A stretch of 64,000 bases of DNA from Brachypodius melanocephalos. Taxonomy: Eukaryota > Chordata > Aves > Passeriformes > Pycnonotidae. A program made the position numbers and the translations under genes. The stretch spans positions 4,448,810 to 4,512,809 of the forward strand of contig VZSR01003022.1 in the NCBI GenBank assembly GCA_013398615.1, read 5' to 3'. Position 1 is the stretch's first letter, and every line of letters starts with the position of its first letter. Shown in pieces: positions 50,401-62,400 of this stretch. The notes under the pieces are model-generated. The model did not search any database. It worked only from the letters and a program-made list of their open reading frames with translations, and was not told the origin of the DNA.

Positions 50401-53400
50401 CATCTCTTCCAGAGACCTAGGTTCATTAAACTGTTTGCTGTCACATAATTTGACCAAAGAGTTTTGTACCATCCCTACCATCAGTTCTACCAGCCCAGTT
50501 GAAAAGAAGAACTGAAAAATTAACAAAGATACTGATTTTCAAGCTGGTGTTTTGCTCCCTGGCCCAAGGTGCTTTTCCTTTCTACCGTGTCAGGAAACAA
50601 CATCCATGGCACCATTTGCCTTTATCCTATTTACACTGCAAGGATAATGAATCAAATCCAATGCTGTGACAAGCAGCAGGGAGAACAAACACACACATTG
50701 ATATAAACAAGGAAATACTCAGTGAAACAGTTCAGGAAAGGGAGGGAAGGAGAAGGATTTCTCACCTTCAACAAAGTGCAAGAGGGCTGCGAGCTCTGCA
50801 GGGATCTCCAGCAGCCCCACATCCTGGAGAGAGAAACAAATCAGTCACTGGCTGCCAGCAGAGAAACCACATAAAAACCCTGAGCTGAGACTGGGTGAAA
50901 CTGCCTTGGAAAAGCTGCCAGGACAGGGATGGAGCATCTGAGCCAAAGCAGTGACTTCTGCCTCCACAACATTCAGAACCATTGCAAATAGGGAGGTATT
51001 GCATGAGCACAGCTGTGTGACATGGGTCAGCAAAGGAGGGAAAGGGGAGCAATTCCTAAATAAAAAATCAACTGCCACAAGTGGAATGACAGGAAAGTTG
51101 GCTTTCTTTGACTCATCCCCCATTCCTCTCAAGTCTGGCATATTGCACTGTAGAGGTTGCACCTGAAGGGTAATGGCCATTTCCTCCTGCACTTTCCTGA
51201 CATTTTTCTTTTGATTTTTCAATATCCAAAAGTGCTACAGCATAAAATGAGACCTGATTCTGATCTTTGATATATGTTGGAGGTTCCTGAGAATGCTCAG
51301 CTCTCTACCTGGGTAATCCAGCTGAGGATCTGGCCAGTGAGTTTTGATTTTTCACTGATTTGCACTTTGCACTGCTGCAGGGTAGGAAGCAAATGGGCCA
51401 GTACAACACAGTGTGTCAGCATCACTGCATGTAAAGTCAGCTCAGGGCATTTCAGATAGAACTACTCAGATTAAGGCACTATAAAACCAAGCCAAAGTCA
51501 CAAAACCTGAGTTTTTTGTGTTCTTTGGTTTCTTGGTTTTTGGGGTTTTTTTTAAGATCTGCATAGAAAAACCTCTTGTCACCAGCACATCATTCTGACA
51601 TCTCTCTCCACATAAAACTCAAAGACAGATTCACAGCATTTTTGATCAATCTGATTTTGCTCATGAGAAGATACTTGACTTCAAGTCTTGCTTTTCAATG
51701 GTGTATTTAGGAAGTGGACTGTGAAATTCCACAGTTCTGCATCCACACCTGAGGAAGCAGGTGGTACAAGAGCACCCAGGGCTAATTATTCTTGTCGTTA
51801 CTGAGAGAGCTATACAGAATTGTGGATAATGTCAATTCAGATTCCCTTGATACAGACACTGCAGCAAATGTGTGTCCAGTCTAGACACATAAATAATGGC
51901 ATTCGTTAGAAGTGTTGATACAGGCTAAATGGGTTGTGAAGTCTTTAATACATCCCTTCCTCTACATCAGCTTCTGCTAATATAGTTATGCAGAAGTGTC
52001 TCATTCCCACCCCTCACAACAGAAGATGATCACCAAAAATAATCTTCCCTCCACCTCTGAAGACCAGGTCCAGTGCTGTGAACAAACACAGTGTTTTGAC
52101 TCAGAACTGATTTACGATGCCTGGCTCTGCCCAGAGTTTGGGAAACACTGAGCTAATGAGGTATTTCTGTATTAGAACATCCTTTTTACCTTCTAACCTG
52201 CATTTTGTACTATGTTCCACACACCTGTGTGCCTCCTCTAGATGTTCTTCTGTTCCCCAGCAAACCTGGGCTGAGGAGGCACAAGGGAGGGAGAACACTT
52301 GAAGAACCTGATTTTTTAGATCTCAGACCCTCCCAGACCATTTGACAACTCACCATTCCTTGGCTGGGACTATTCTCTGTGTCACCACAGGCCAGGGAGA
52401 TCCTTCTTTGTTTCCTTTCCTCTAACTCCTGCTGTTAGGAGATGAAAAGGGGATGGAGGGTGGGAAAATATGTGTATGAAGTCAGTTCCAGCTATTCTGG
52501 GGGCAGATGCTGTGGGTAGGCGGGAGATGGTGTCCTGCTCCAGCAATAAAATGACAGAACAGCTACAGAGCCTCCTTGGGACCCCAACACAGTGTATTGA
52601 GAAGAGGCTGCCCAGGCAAAGACCTGAGCTTTGCTGAAACACCTCCTGCCCTTCACAACACAATTCAACAGCAAGAGCCTCCAGCATCTGCCCAGCATCC
52701 TGCCACACCTTCTCTTGCTGAGTATTTGATGCGGCTCAGGACAAAAGCATCCAGCAGCTGCTAGAAAGATTGACCCATCTCCTTCAGCATCAAAGCACAT
52801 GCTAACAGCCTGAACACGGACAGATGGAGAGGAAACCATTTAGAAAGGTGGGAGGGATGCCAAAAGCTAAACTGTCTCACAGCCCTGCCCTTTCCCATCC
52901 ATTCTATTGTTCCCCAGCCTCATCACTCACCTGATTCCTACTCGGAGATGGGAAAGGAGGGTCTCTGTCTCTGCCTGTGCCTCTCTCCTGCCTGTCAGTG
53001 GTGCAGAGCAGTGTGACTACATGGGAGGTTATGAGGGCTGGGCTGGGAAAGACAGTGACAAGCTAAAGTCCAAAGGGCAGGGCTGTGGGGTGGGGGAAAG
53101 GAGGAACTTTGCAGCAAATGAACTTTGAGACCTTTGCTGCTGCTACTACATGCACAGAGATCTCAGCAAACAAACACTGAAGGAACAGAAACAGATTCAA
53201 AAGGGCTGCACTGTTGTGGTTACCTGGGAGAAAGAAAAGCTGGATCCTGTCCAAGTGGGAAGGGCAAGAAACAACAGAAACTGTGCTGGACATGGTAGGA
53301 GATGAGGCTGATCAAAAATATCAGGTTTCCCTCTGCCCCACCATGCCCTCAGCCATGCCAGGAGCTGTGCCGGGTCCTTCCCTTGTAAAGCTGACAGCTA

Positions 53401-56400
53401 TGAGATGTTTGTTGCTACTCTAAGGATGAGTGGTCTGATTTCCTCTTTTCAATTTTATTTTAATAGTTTGTGCAGAATACATCATATCCATTTGACAGAA
53501 CCATGGCTCTCTGCTGTACACTATTTTCCATCTTCTTAAAAACCTGCCATCCTGTTCTCACCCCAGCTGGTTTCCAAGAGGCCAAAGGCTTGAGCAGCCT
53601 GAGGCAGCTGTAAGGGATCAGGGGAGAATCATTGTGGACTGAAAAAATCTTACATTTCAGTCACCATCAGAAATTGAACTGGGCAACAAAAAAAGCAAGC
53701 AGCCCTGAAGACCACAGATGGAACTACCTCTTGTCTCATGTAGGGCAGCCTGAAGTGATGCCTGGAGAGGCTGTCTAGGACAGAAGCTAGACAGAGTTAA
53801 AAGAATAAAGGGGGAATTTATTCAAGGCCTTTAACAGATACACCTTGGGCAGGGCAAAAGCCTTGCAGAGGCTACACCCAAGATGGGCAACAGTCGTGAA
53901 TTCTTCAGAGAGATATAAGTTTGGTCTATTGCCATTTCAGGAGTTAATTCTCCAATTACAGCTTCAGGTGATGAAGTCACATTTCCCCTGTTTTCTTCCC
54001 CCAATTCACTTTTGTTTATAATTTTTGAGGCCTGAGGCAGTGATTGTGACCTTGGTTGTCATGCTTGGAAGGATTGTTTTGTCTGACCAAAATGTGAAGA
54101 GAACTTACAAACACTATATGGAGTTCAGAGTTATACCCTAATGCAGTACAGGATCTGAAAAATATAAAAGCTAAAACTTAAGGCATCATTCCCACCCTGG
54201 TTCACACAGCCAGACCCATGAATCAGCTGTGTTTGCAATACCTGTGCCAATTCTGAATGCCATTTAGAGACAGAAGGCTCCAGCCTCTGTAGTTCCCTCA
54301 TTTGACTACGTTAATGTCAGACAGAGGCTGAAGGACACCTCACTGGGTCACTCCCAACAAACCTTCCAAAGCCATCCCTGCCCTGGCCTCAGCCAGTCCC
54401 CAGCTCACTCTGCTTAGGGCAGAAATAGCCCCTCCTTGCTCTGAGAGCACTGTTGTTACCTGGCAGCGCTTCCTCCTTCGAATCAAAGGTCTGGAGATTA
54501 AAATCATGGTTTTAAATTGCACCAAAGTCTTCTTCAGCCTCCTGTAACGCTTCCTAGAGGATGAGAAAAGAGAAGAATTGTCTAATGAGGGATGTATCAG
54601 GCACACGAACACGCATATGGCAGGCCGGGAGCCAATATGAGGAGGGGCTGGACATCCCCACCTGGCTGTCCCCTGGCAAGGCCCAAGGGCTGTCCCTTGG
54701 CTGGCCTTTGCCCCCTGACCTTGCCTGGTAACCTCGGAAGTGAGCCTGGATGACCGTGGCTTTCTCCTGGAGGACACGGAGGCGCCGGTGGTGAAGGAGC
54801 CGTCGGAATTTCCTCTGCAGAGTGACAACAGCCCAGCTCTGCCTCTGGCGCCATCGTCTCTCCAGCAGCTGCCGGGCCTTCTCCTTCAGGAACACCTGGG
54901 CAAAGGCAGCAGCTGCTGACCCATGGAGGGAGCAGCAGCTTCTCCCAGAGCTGATCAACAATAAAAACTGCTGGTTTATCCCTTTGTAGCCTTTAAGAGT
55001 TCTTGCTAAGGAAACTGGGGAGGGCAAGAGGCACAGGTGCAGGTGACAGAGATGGATGCATTTGTGGTGGATAAGGAATCAGGGAGTGCCGAAGGTAGCA
55101 AAAGTAGAAGGCCAGGAGTGCTGGGTAAAGAAAGGACTCGGCCATGCTACAACAGCCTGGAGCTGGAGAATGTTGTTAATCTGAAGTGCTAAAAATGCCT
55201 CCTTAGTACTTGAGACAAGAGGCAAAGGTGAGAGGGGAAGGTGTGCAAGGCCCTCCCTCTTTGGGCAGAGGCCGAGCTCCTCTCAGTGCTTTGCCAGCCT
55301 GGGAATGGGTGGGTGGGGCTGTGCAATCCAGACGGGATTCTCTGTAGGCCTCACCTTTGTCACTCCAACCTGATAGAGATCCGAGGGCTTCCCCAGCAGG
55401 TGAGCCAGCACTGCTGCACAGCCTTCCCTCTGCTCCAGGCTGCGGGGCCTGCTCCCGGCCAGGAGCCCGTACCTGGGACAGCAAGAGTGACAAAAACCGG
55501 GGCTGGACATGGAGCCCCCAGAGAACAAATCATCCAGGGCTGGGGGATCCCAAGCCAGGACACCCCTGTACCTGGCCAGGAAGGTCTGGAATGGCAGACG
55601 GACTGGGTACCCCTCCTGTTGAATGTGGATGGCCTCCAGTATCCCGGAATGTCGCAGCTGACGGTTGACATATTCCACATCAAAGATATTTGGCAGCTGT
55701 GAAGATAAAGCAGAAGGAAAAATGAAAAACAAGAAATAAAGAAAAATTAAAGGAAGGAGACTGAAGGCAGGGAGTTTAGGAAGAGTCTCCTCCTTTTGTC
55801 CTGTCCTTGGATTGGATCTTGTTGTGGGCTGTGGGCCATGGAACACAAAGCCCAAGGAATACTTTGGTGTCCAGCTGACCCTGGCTTCTGCTCCCGCAGC
55901 ACAGGATTAACTCACATGGCCATAGGGAAGGGTGGGACACAGAACGGGGAAGAAAAGTCTCAAGCTGCCAAATCAAACAAAGTTTAAATCCCAGCTGTAA
56001 AAGAAGAGCTGTTGGAGAAGAATGAAGGAACTGAGGGACTCCGTAAGGAGCTCAGCGTCCTGCCCTACCTTCCTGGGATTAGGGGTGATGCACCGGATGA
56101 AGAAGGCATGACTCCTGGAAAACAGAAGGAAGAACCTTGGATCACCCTCCTCTCTGTGCTGACCCTGGAAGACTTCACTCTTCTGTATGCCAACAGCATC
56201 TCTCACCCTCTCAGTTTGGCTGTGAGGTCCTGCAAAGACTGCTGGAATTTGGACACCAGTGTGGAGGCCCGAGGCCTGAGCCCTTTGCCCCTGCCCCCCA
56301 GCTCCCTTTGCTGACCATAGGCAGCTTTAGCCCTCTGGAAAATGTGAGATACCACCTGTAAAAACAAAGAAATTACCAAAACTCACTGACCTACGTGGAA

Positions 56401-59400
56401 AGAAGAATCTCTTCTACCTGAAATTTCAGGGGGCTGTTTTCCCTTGCCCCTGGCAGTGTCAGGAATTCAGCTGCACCTTTAGGCAGACTGTGTGTTTATA
56501 TATAAAGTGCATCAATTGCAGGCAAAGACAATTTGCTCAATTCCCAAGTAAATTCAGTAAAATAAAACTCGTGGCTTCTCCAAGTTCTTCTGACACCTGA
56601 TCAGCAGCTTTCTGCTTCTCACATAAAGACAATGAATGGATCATTGGGTGTCTGCAATAGAGATCTTCCTCCTGACTGACTGCTGTACCTTGAGGCGACT
56701 CTGGGAGAAGATATCCAACACCTCTGGCCGCAGCTGGTCACGATTTTTATTGAGAAACTTGTGGACCTGCAGAGGCAAAGTCTGATTTAAAGCACCATTC
56801 AGACTACTGAGACAGGCAAACACCCCTGCTACACACACTGGGTCTGAGGACAAGCAGCTGGAGAGGTGGAACAAGGGGAAAGCCCTGGAGAATGAAGCTG
56901 CTTCTTCCTGCTGCCACCAGGGTATAGAGCACAATGACTTCTGTTTTGAGAAGAGATTGCTCCTTTTCTCCTTCACATCCCCCAGCAGGCTTTCACCTCC
57001 TTTTTTTTTTTTTTTTTTTCCCCCAGGAGGAAGAGCTTTCCTGCATTTCCAGGGTTCTGAGGCTGTTTTGTCACTGAGGGGAATTCCTATTTTGCTTCTG
57101 CCCAGAGGCAGCTTAGTTGGCTCTCTTAATAACAATCTCCTCTCATCTAAAAAGCTGATGCTCTAGAGGGATATGCAGTCACGAGGGGAGAGCTTTGATC
57201 ACAGAGCTGGTCCATCAGGACACTCACTGCTTGTCCCCAGGATAGGTTATTTCTCCAGGTCTCTGAACCCCTGCCAGCTCACCTGGTAGGTGACAGGGCC
57301 AGCATAGTGCTGCACAGTGAACTCTGGCAAGGGCAGCTTGGGCTTGGTGTACCAAGGGCTGTTTCCATGGTGGTAATGACACTTCTGGAGGAAAGTGTGG
57401 TCTGTGGCCTGTAAAATAGATTTACTGATGCTGCAACACACTTGGTAGGCTGAAAAGTCACTGTTAAACTGAAGGTAAAAACATTGAGTACTTGTGCAAT
57501 CCTTCTGGAAAACAGCCTCACCTTAACCATCCTTTGAAAGGGATCCCGTGAGAGGCTGAGAGCTCCTCACCTGAGTCAGGGATGTCTGGTCATCCAGGAT
57601 GCACAGGATACCGTGGGGCTTTACAGTCAGGAAGTCCAGGCATGACTTGCTGTACATCTTGGAAATAGGAATCCAAGCTAACTGCTCCTGGCTGTATTCC
57701 TCCTGCACGTTAAAGGCCAAATCCAGCCATGCAAACAAGACAAATGGAGAGAATTAACAGAGGGATTTGGGTTGTTTGTCAGGAAGTTAGTGTTTCACTG
57801 CTATTAGGAACTTACCTAGAATTGTCTGGTTTTGTCTCATGAAACTTCTTCTAAAGGCACTAATGGTTTTCCTGATTTGTGAGAGGAAGGCTGCTAAGCT
57901 GAGTGATAAAGTGAACTGTAGGAGGCAACAAGTCTGATAAATACACTTTCACCCCCAGGACATAAGGGTTTCTGTACCATTCTGTGGTACAGAAAATGCT
58001 ACAAAGAAGCCAAACAGGCTTTAAAAATACTCACTGAGGTCTGGGCTCTTTGACCCTGACCAACTCACCTATAAAATCTGGAAAAATGAGCAAGGTGCTG
58101 ACAAAATCTCCTTACCCTAATTTACTTCCTTTACTTCCTTCCTTTAATTTATTTAAGAATTAATAAAAGGTATTAAATAGGCAGCTCTTTGGACTAGGAT
58201 TCCATGGATATTGCTGAAGAGGACCATTCAGTTTCCTGTTCCCTGCTGAGGGATAGTCTGAGGATGCCTCAGCTCAGCCCATGTGTGCTCCCTTAAGGTG
58301 GTGTGAATTCCACTGAATTCCACTTACCTCTTCCTGGGCAATGACAGTCTGGCTGAAGAACCACTGGAGGTGCTCATTGGCAAAGTTGATGCAGAGCTGC
58401 TCTAAGCTGTTCACCTCCAGATCCTGCAAAGACAAAAAGGGATCATCCCTTCCAAGGCCCAGGGAGCTGTGGCTCCCTGTCAGTGCTGCACAGGCTGAGC
58501 TGAGCTGCTGGTTCTGGCCAGTGTGAATGAACCCTGACAATTCAAGCCACCTTCTCTCTGGTTTGCAAGCTCTTATTGACTAGGCTGAGCAGCCAAAGGT
58601 GAGACAATCTGTGAAGGAGCATAAGAAAGAAAAAAATCTACTCTTGGATGCATAGTCCCACCTCTGTATTCCATGGTTTTCAGCATTCATTTGGGACACA
58701 CAGGATTTAACAGGAGTCTTAAGTAAAATACTCCAAAGCCTTGGTAAACACATGCCCTCACTGCCCAGGCCATAGCAAAAGAACATGAAAAATAACCTCA
58801 AACCCATGGATGTCCACAATGCCCACGGCACTGTCAGACTCCCAGGGAGCCAACCACTCATTGATCCTCAGCAGCAGCCACTCAAAGAGCAAGTAGTACA
58901 GAGCCTTGGCAATGGAGTCCCTGAGTGGGAGAGGGGAGAAGAACCAGTTACTGCAAAGACAGCACCTCTGGCTGCAATTTACCCACCCAGACATCAGCAG
59001 AAGTCACCTGGCATCAATGGCTCCTTCTACAGACAGAGGGGTGAAGATCCGATCATAAGATGTAACCTGGATACATAAGGAGGCAAGATTTAATCTTATT
59101 ATCTCACAAAACCACCTTTTTTTTTTCCTTTTTAAAAATCCACAAGGAAGTCAGCCCAATTAATAAATGGAGGGGTTTTTTTTTCCAAATTTGGCTGAGA
59201 ATTTACGCAGATATCAAAAGAAAAACTAAACCCAGAATTTTGCTGCCAGTCAACTGGCCAAAGTGATAAACCTGAAGCCACTCATGTCAGAAAAGAGCCC
59301 TCTTAGATGTGAGTTCTGCCATGTTTATGGAGCTGCCTTAAGGGGTTCAGCCCATCCCAACCATTTTATTCCTGCTGTTAACCTCCCAGATTTTGAGCCT

Positions 59401-62400
59401 TCTAAGTTTAGGACAATCGGGCAGGACATTCTGTGCCTCAGGAGGAATGAGAAATCACCAGAAATCTACTCACAGTGACACGGTGAGTGACAGCACTCTG
59501 CAGGAGTTCTGCTGAGACACACAACAGATTGGCCACAATCTGAATCTCAGTGTCACTGGCGATGGCTGCATGTTCAAGAGATTCTTTCTAAATAATAAAA
59601 TGTTCTTTATTATATATTAATATACATATATATTACTATCTATATATCTATATATTATAGATAGGAACAATGGATGGCATACAAAGTTCCTCTTGTAGTA
59701 ATATTTTGAAGAGCACCTCAGCTGCACAGAGCTGGTCACAGCCTGGGCTGAACACCAGGTTCATTTTGGCTCCTTAAAAAGCCACCCAAGCTCTAACAAC
59801 CTTTGGTTGTTACCCATCTTCTGTCCCCACCTAGACCAGTCTAGAGCCCTAAACTGAATGGACAAGAAGATATTCAGAGGGTGTCATCCTCAGTCAGGAA
59901 TCATGTCCTCAGTCCCACCGCATGGGACAACAGCAATACTCAGCACAAATATCCCATTCCCAAGCTGTTTGGGTTACTGTACCTCATAGGAGGTAAAGCA
60001 GATGTTCCCCAGCTGCAGAATGGCAGCCAGGACAGCCCAGGTGGAGCTCAGCTGATCATCTGAGAGGCTGATTCCCTCCAGAGCTTGCACCAAGACCAGA
60101 AAATCCTGACTGTCCTCCTTCCCCAGGATGTCACACGCTCTGCCCTGAGAGAAAAGGGACAGATAATCGTGATTAGCCCCTTTAGCCTCAGGCAGGGGTT
60201 AAGCCACCCTCGGGAATCTTCAGAGAAGTAACTCAATGTTTTAAGGACTGGAGGAATCTGAAGAGATGAAAGACACCACTAGTGGAAACTCAGCATTTGT
60301 GAGGGCCCAGTCTCTTTACCCTCTGGTGTTTTGAGATCAAGATCTCTCTATCCACACAGGCCGAGTTTCTGTTGGAATTCCAGTCCGAGCTCCCCAGGAT
60401 GCCCCTGCCCGCTGCCGGGGCAGAACCTGCGAGGAGAAGCGGCGCCTGAGCCGACTCCCAAGTAAATCATGGCAGAGTTGCTCCCCCGAATGGTACCAGA
60501 TGGGGTTCTGTACACCCAGGGAGCCCCTCAGGGTTACAGCCTGTCTCATCTCGGCTACGGAGCTTCGCTACAGCATGGGCTTATCACTCCTCTGCTTCTT
60601 TTTTTCTCTACGGGAGGACACTCCTAGCAGCTGCCTGTGACCCTAAAGGTCGCAGAAATCCTGGGCCAGGGCTTTCTGCAGAACCTGTTTGTGTTCAAGG
60701 GCATTCTTGGACGATAGTTCCCAGCTCTCAGCAGATTTTGATGAGACAAGGATAGGGTCCAGACAGCCCTTGGGCTTCTTCTTGCCAAGATCCAAGATAG
60801 ACTTTGTCAGTCTCTGCTAGCTCTTTTGTGTATAATCTGATCTTTTCCGCTTTCCTTCTCTGCAGCAGGCCGGGATATTCCTGTTAATTATCACCTTGAA
60901 GACTTTGCTTTACAATGCTTTGCCAGCCAGGAACCATTAATCACCCATTAAGGGCTGAGCCCTTAATTGCCCTCCATCCTTGAGTCATTAATGGTACTTG
61001 TCCATTCCTCGCCTGAAGGCGAGGTGATAACAATCACTATCGAGGATTCCTCCGGACCGCAGCTGCTCTGAAGAATTTGAATTCGCCACCTGGGAAAGCT
61101 GACTCACGCTGAAATAGGAGAAATCTCTTGCTATTGTTGTGACCGCCTTGATTACGGAAAGCCATCTTAAAACTCAAACAAAACAAAACCCACACCCACA
61201 AAAAACCCCCCACCAAAAACAAACAAACAACAAAAAACCCCAACAACAACCCCCTCAAAAAAAACAACAAAAAACCCCACCCAAACAAAAAACCCCAAAA
61301 CAACAACAAAAGAGGTGTTCCAAGATTGTGATTTTATGTGTCTGACAAACAAATTCAATTTAAATAACTGCAATCAGCAGTATATTTCAGTGATTTAAAA
61401 TTTGCACCCAGTGACTCAGTCAATAAAGCAAGTGTTCTGCAGAAGGTAAAAAGAAATCCGCCCTGCTTTTTTGCAGTCCCGTAGTAAATTGCAAATGCAA
61501 GGAAAGGCAATGAGAAAAGGGGTTTTACACCACACGATGGAGCCATGAGTCTACACGACTACTCGCTAAAGTCCGTCCTTTCAGAGTAAAAGCGGCCTGA
61601 AAGTTGAGAAAATGATCACAAAAGAGACTAAGATGTTGATTCTTAGATCAGATATGAGAAGGAGCAGAGTATGAGAAGGAGCGGAGCTGACTTTAGCACA
61701 GTCCTGAGAGTCCTTTGCAGGGGAGCAAAGTGATTTGGTGCCTCTCTAACCAAACAGAAGGGATGCCTGGGCCATTTCTCTCCCAGCTGCTGCAGAGCAC
61801 CCTCAGCTCACTCACCTGGTTCAGGTAAAAGTAGGACTCTGCCTCTTGCAGGTACATCTCCTCCTTCTGCTCCACGGGCAGCCCTGCCAGCAGCTCGTAA
61901 ANNNNNNNNNNNNNNNNNNNNNNNNNNNNNNNNNNNNNNNNNNNNNNNNNNNNNNNNNNNNNNNNNNNNNNNNNNNNNNNNNNNNNNNNNNNNNNNNNNN
62001 NTAGATGGATATTGGTATTAGATCAATATCCATATTTTTTTAAATAAATCAATAGGACATATTCATGGAGTTGATCCACATCCAGCTCCAAATCCCTCCA
62101 GAACACACCCACAGAGCAGGACACAGATTCTGGGGTCAGCAGGACAAAGTCAGAACAGCTTAATTTGAAAAGTTACCAGGGTTTCCAACTGACACCTTAA
62201 GAACATTCCATCTGAGAGGAGTGCTTTTCACACAGCTCTAATATTTGACCATTTCCACACTCTAGACATCAAGAAAGTCTAATTGAGGGAAGATTCAACT
62301 TGCAGTAATCCCAAATAAGGAGCTTGATTCAACCTGTTTGAGACAGAGAAACCTCCTATTTTATTCAAATAAAACAAGTGATCACCCTGTGCTACATGGA

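Larger units (their letters stand above)
60350..61430. promoter_or_regulatory. CpG-enriched intronic block with homeobox/HNF1-like sites
   Basis: In the MYO15B intron between 60145 and 61815, CpG density rises at 60360-60560 and 61000-61060. Between them are GTTAATTATCAC (60883-60894), close to the HNF1 consensus, several ATTA motifs, two perfect hairpins, and a CAATAAAG (CDX-like) near 61420. It could be an enhancer or internal promoter. The evidence is motif spotting only. Confidence 0.3.

Noticed and set aside
54340..54828. A 162-codon minus-strand frame through the MYO15B neck region.
   Set aside because: Only its 54553-54460 portion is the real exon. The rest reads through introns and the wrong frame of the IQ exon.
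61037..61373. Hydrophobic and Gln/Pro/Lys-rich frames on both strands near 61.2 kb.
   Set aside because: They are translations of the A/C-rich simple sequence.
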